This document shows, piece by piece, positions 50,134-52,729 of a DNA stretch of 52,729 nucleotides. The stretch is from positions 15,603-68,331 of the forward strand of contig PLDF01000513.1 of assembly GCA_003135055.1 (NCBI GenBank), read 5' to 3'. Made by a program: the position numbers and the translations under genes. The notes beneath the pieces were generated by a model. It searched no databases. It worked only from the letters and a program-made list of their open reading frames with translations, and was not told where the DNA came from. How positions within the stretch are numbered: the first letter of the stretch is position 1; each line of letters starts with the position of its first letter. Origin of the DNA: Bryobacterales bacterium. Lineage in GTDB: Bacteria > Acidobacteriota > Terriglobia > Bryobacterales > Bryobacteraceae.

Positions 50134-50225
50134 GTGTCCTGTCCTATAGTAGCGCCGCATCGCCGCCTTTCCGCCATTCGGCGCCAACTTGAGAGACAAT
50201 AGGTTTATCCCCGGAGGTATTACCC

Positions 50226-52682
50226 TTGAGCGACGATTTGACGAAATCCAAAATGAGCCGCCGCGCCCTGTTCGGCGCAATGGGCAAGGCAGCGGCGGCA
50301 TCCGTCGCGCTGACGCCCCTTTTTCAAAGCGCCATTGTCTCCTGCGCCGCGGCAGCGGAGGACGCGCCACTCAATGGAATCGCCGGCATCGATCGCGTGA
50401 CTGTATTGCCGGGCAAGACATACCTCAGAGGATGGGCAGGCTACGGAGACCCGCCGCGGCCCGCGCGGCCAGGCCGTGGAGCCCAGCCCGAACCGCCTCC
50501 GGAAACCGGTCCGCCCCCCACTGTCGCATGGAGCAAGGGTTCCGGCCCCGGCGCCGTCACCTTTGCCGACCCCAAGTCGCTGATCACCACGGCGACCTTT
50601 TCCGCTCCCGGCGCCTACGTTGTGAAGCTCACCGTCGATAACGGCCAGACCACCTCATCCTCGGTCTTGAATGTCCTGGTGGAAACGCCGCCGCCCGCCA
50701 GACAATTGGATGCGGTCTATACCAAGAATTTCAAGATCGACAGTCCGCTCTGGAACGCCAGGGCCAAGGCTCTGATGGTAAGTTGGATTCCCCATTGCGT
50801 CGACCAGATTAACCGCACCGACCTTACGCAGGGACCGGGTGGCATCGATAACTTCGTCGAGGCTGGCAAGGCGTTGCGCGGAGAGCCCCACGGAGTTCAC
50901 AAGGGCTATGTATTCTCCAATGCTTGGGTCCACCAAACCGTGGAGGCGATGAGCATCGCGCTTATGATCGACCCCCAAGGCGACCCCGAGATCGTCAAAG
51001 CTCACGAGAAGATGCGCGCGGCTCTCGACGATTGGATTCCCAAGATCCTTGCCGCCCAGGAACCGGATGGATACTTGCAAACCGCTTTCACGCTGCCCCG
51101 AGCCGGCGGGCGCGGCGGCACGATTCCGTCGAACGCTTTCAAGCATTGGGACCCACCCCACCGCGGCGACCACGAAGGCTATACCGGCGGCTATTTCCTG
51201 GAATCGGCCATCAACCATTACCTGATGACCGGCAAGAAGGATGCGCGCATGTATAACGCGGCCAGGAAGCTCGCCGATTGCTGGTATGCCAACCTCGGCC
51301 CCGCTCCCAAAAAAGCCTGGTACGACGGCCATCAGGAGATGGAGCAGGCTCTGGTCCGCTTCGGCCGTTTTGTGAACGACATGGAAGGCGGCGGCCAAGG
51401 CCGGAAGTATATCGAGCTGGCCAAATTCCTGTTGGATTGCCGCTATACCGCCGCCGTGAATCCCGAGCGGGATAGGTCCGAATACGACCAGAGTCATCTG
51501 CCCGTGGTGCAGCAGTATGAGGCCGTGGGGCATGCCGTGCGCGCGGTCTACACTTACTCGGGCATGGCCGATGTCGCCGTGGAGACTCACGACCCCGACT
51601 ATCAGAGCGCCGTCAAGTCTCTGTGGCATAACATCGTCAATAAGAAGTATTACGTCACCGGCGGGGTGGGCAGCGGCGAGACATCGGAAGGCTTCGGTCC
51701 GAACTACTCGCTGCGAAACAACTCCTACTGCGAATCCTGCTCCAGTTGCGGCGAGATTTTCTTCCAATGGAAGATGAACCTGGCTTACCACGATGCCAGG
51801 TACGCGGATCTCTACGAACAAACCATGTACAACTCGCTCCTGGGCGGGACCGATCTGGCGGGGAAGGTTTTCTACTACACCAACCCCTTGGCCGCAAATG
51901 CGCCCCGCACCGAATGGCACGTCTGTCCGTGCTGCGTGGGCAACATTGCGCGGACCCTGCTGATGGTTCCTACCTGGGCGTATGCCAAGAGCGCCGACGG
52001 CGTCTACGTCAACCTCTTCATAGGCGGCGCCATCACCTTGGAGAATGTTGGCGGCCACGATGTCCGGATGGTGCAATCGACCAACTATCCCTGGGATGGC
52101 AAGGTTTCCATCACGGTCAATCCCGCGGTGACGAAGAATTTCAGCGTGAGAATCAGGGTGCCTGACCGCAGCGTCAGCAGTCTCTACACGAGCACGCCCG
52201 ATGCGAACGGCATTACCTCGCTCGCGGTCAACGGGTCGCCGGTGAAGCTAACCGTCGACAAAGGCTACGCCGTAATCAAGCGCGATTGGAGAGCCGGCGA
52301 TAAGATAGAACTGGTTCTCCCGATGAAGGTGCAACGCATAAGAGCCAGCGATAAGATTGCCGCCGACCAAAACAAAGTGGCTTTGCGTTATGGCCCGCTG
52401 ATTTATAACATCGAAGCAGTGGATCAGGATATCGCTAAGGTACTTAGTCCCGACTCCGTTCTGACCGCCGAGTGGAAGGGCGATCTGCTTGGCGGGGTGA
52501 TGGTGATCAAGGGAACATTCGCCGATGGCAGCCCCATGATGGCGATTCCCAACTATGCGCGGACAAACCGCGACCCGGTGCCGCCGCCCGATCCGCCTCG
52601 CCCGGTTGAGGTGGCCGGCGGAGTGCCCCAACGGCCGGCGCCGCGCCCTGCAACTTCTACCGTTTGGATCAAGGAAGCCTAG
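50226..52682 (+). CDS. Tat-exported GH127-like beta-L-arabinofuranosidase
   Basis: 818 residues from TTG 50226, chosen because GGAGG lies at 50213-50217 with an 8-base spacer; an in-frame ATG at 50253 would still keep the signal. It has a Tat signal (MSRRALFGAMGKAAAASVALTP), a Pro/Arg-rich linker and PKD-like strand region to about residue 155 (GAYVVKLTVDNGQTTSSSVLNVLVET), then the GH127 (alpha/alpha)6 barrel (LDAVY...WIPHCVDQINR; PDGYLQTAFTL) and a C-terminal beta-sandwich. Catalytic features of the family: GSGETSEGF (candidate acid/base Glu488), YCESC (Glu503, Cys505) and VCPCC (Cys569, Cys570), matching the Glu/Cys3 zinc site of HypBA1-type enzymes. It should release L-arabinose from arabinan or glycoproteins outside the cytoplasm. 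Confidence 0.9.
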   Translation: MSDDLTKSKMSRRALFGAMGKAAAASVALTPLFQSAIVSCAAAAEDAPLNGIAGIDRVTVLPGKTYLRGWAGYGDPPRPARPGRGAQPEPPPETGPPPTVAWSKGSGPGAVTFADPKSLITTATFSAPGAYVVKLTVDNGQTTSSSVLNVLVETPPPARQLDAVYTKNFKIDSPLWNARAKALMVSWIPHCVDQINRTDLTQGPGGIDNFVEAGKALRGEPHGVHKGYVFSNAWVHQTVEAMSIALMIDPQGDPEIVKAHEKMRAALDDWIPKILAAQEPDGYLQTAFTLPRAGGRGGTIPSNAFKHWDPPHRGDHEGYTGGYFLESAINHYLMTGKKDARMYNAARKLADCWYANLGPAPKKAWYDGHQEMEQALVRFGRFVNDMEGGGQGRKYIELAKFLLDCRYTAAVNPERDRSEYDQSHLPVVQQYEAVGHAVRAVYTYSGMADVAVETHDPDYQSAVKSLWHNIVNKKYYVTGGVGSGETSEGFGPNYSLRNNSYCESCSSCGEIFFQWKMNLAYHDARYADLYEQTMYNSLLGGTDLAGKVFYYTNPLAANAPRTEWHVCPCCVGNIARTLLMVPTWAYAKSADGVYVNLFIGGAITLENVGGHDVRMVQSTNYPWDGKVSITVNPAVTKNFSVRIRVPDRSVSSLYTSTPDANGITSLAVNGSPVKLTVDKGYAVIKRDWRAGDKIELVLPMKVQRIRASDKIAADQNKVALRYGPLIYNIEAVDQDIAKVLSPDSVLTAEWKGDLLGGVMVIKGTFADGSPMMAIPNYARTNRDPVPPPDPPRPVEVAGGVPQRPAPRPATSTVWIKEA

Positions 52683-52729
52683 CGGACGTGGCGCACGCAC
52701 TCTTGCGTGCAGCGTTCACAATCGTGTGA
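52683..52729. repeat. Second copy of the 27.27-kb dispersed repeat, at the window edge
   Basis: Begins at the last base of the GH127 stop region and runs off the end. Compared with 27268-27325 it lacks about 11 internal bases. It folds as GCACGCA (52693-52699)/TGCGTGC (52704-52710) with a 4-base loop and could act as a 3' hairpin for the GH127 transcript. Confidence 0.72.

Overview
The window reads like a chromosomal segment of a high-GC soil-type Gram-negative bacterium. My best guess is Acidobacteriota of the Solibacter/Bryobacter kind. This rests on gene style (Gly/Arg-rich S9 peptidase, FAD-less Mo hydroxylase pairs, Tat-exported amidohydrolase and VOC proteins, YncE propellers, GH97 and GH127 proteins, a PEP-CTERM protein, many short GC-rich dispersed repeats). 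No marker gene settles the phylum. All names come from reading translations; no database search was run.

Layout. About 1-7.4 kb: a secreted S9 peptidase, divergent from a two-gene molybdenum hydroxylase operon (2Fe-2S subunit plus Tat-exported molybdopterin subunit); then a GH97 N-terminal-domain protein and a PEP-CTERM protein that overlap tail to tail. About 8.1-16.1 kb: a TolC/HlyD/RND efflux operon, then two paralogous secreted YncE-type propellers. About 16.5-19.4 kb: a twin-VOC protein split by a frameshift, and a Tat-type amidohydrolase. About 19.4-24.8 kb: gene-poor accessory DNA with an IS630 transposase remnant, a DUF1186/SEC-C protein, small ORFs, repeats and a secreted alpha/beta hydrolase. 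About 24.9-29.6 kb: ffh, a DoxX/MauE-thioredoxin fusion and a large secreted hydrolase with a clear intrinsic terminator. About 29.7-33.6 kb: a CHASE2 histidine kinase, a sigma-54 response regulator and an SDR dehydrogenase, tightly packed.

About 33.6-48.6 kb, all on the minus strand: a compact tailed-phage morphogenesis cluster (portal, scaffold, P22-like coat, connector-type proteins, tail tube, tail assembly chaperone, two Dit-like proteins, a 1293-aa tail-tip protein and a 900-aa glycosidase-like tail protein). No terminase, protease, tape measure, integrase, lysis or replication gene is visible in or beside it. Its structural ORFs are long and intact, with start/stop spacing of a few bases.

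The most striking signal is an A AAA AAC slippery heptamer directly before the TAA stop of the tail assembly chaperone (41764-41770). It is exactly in phase for -1 frameshifting into a 116-codon extension, the lambda G/GT arrangement. The cluster also starts directly behind a perfect-looking intrinsic terminator whose 3' arm can pair instead with the first codons of the first gene.

About 49.1-52.7 kb: a sugar phosphate isomerase/epimerase-like protein, divergent from a Tat-exported GH127 beta-L-arabinofuranosidase-like protein. The window ends inside a dispersed repeat also present at 27.27 kb.
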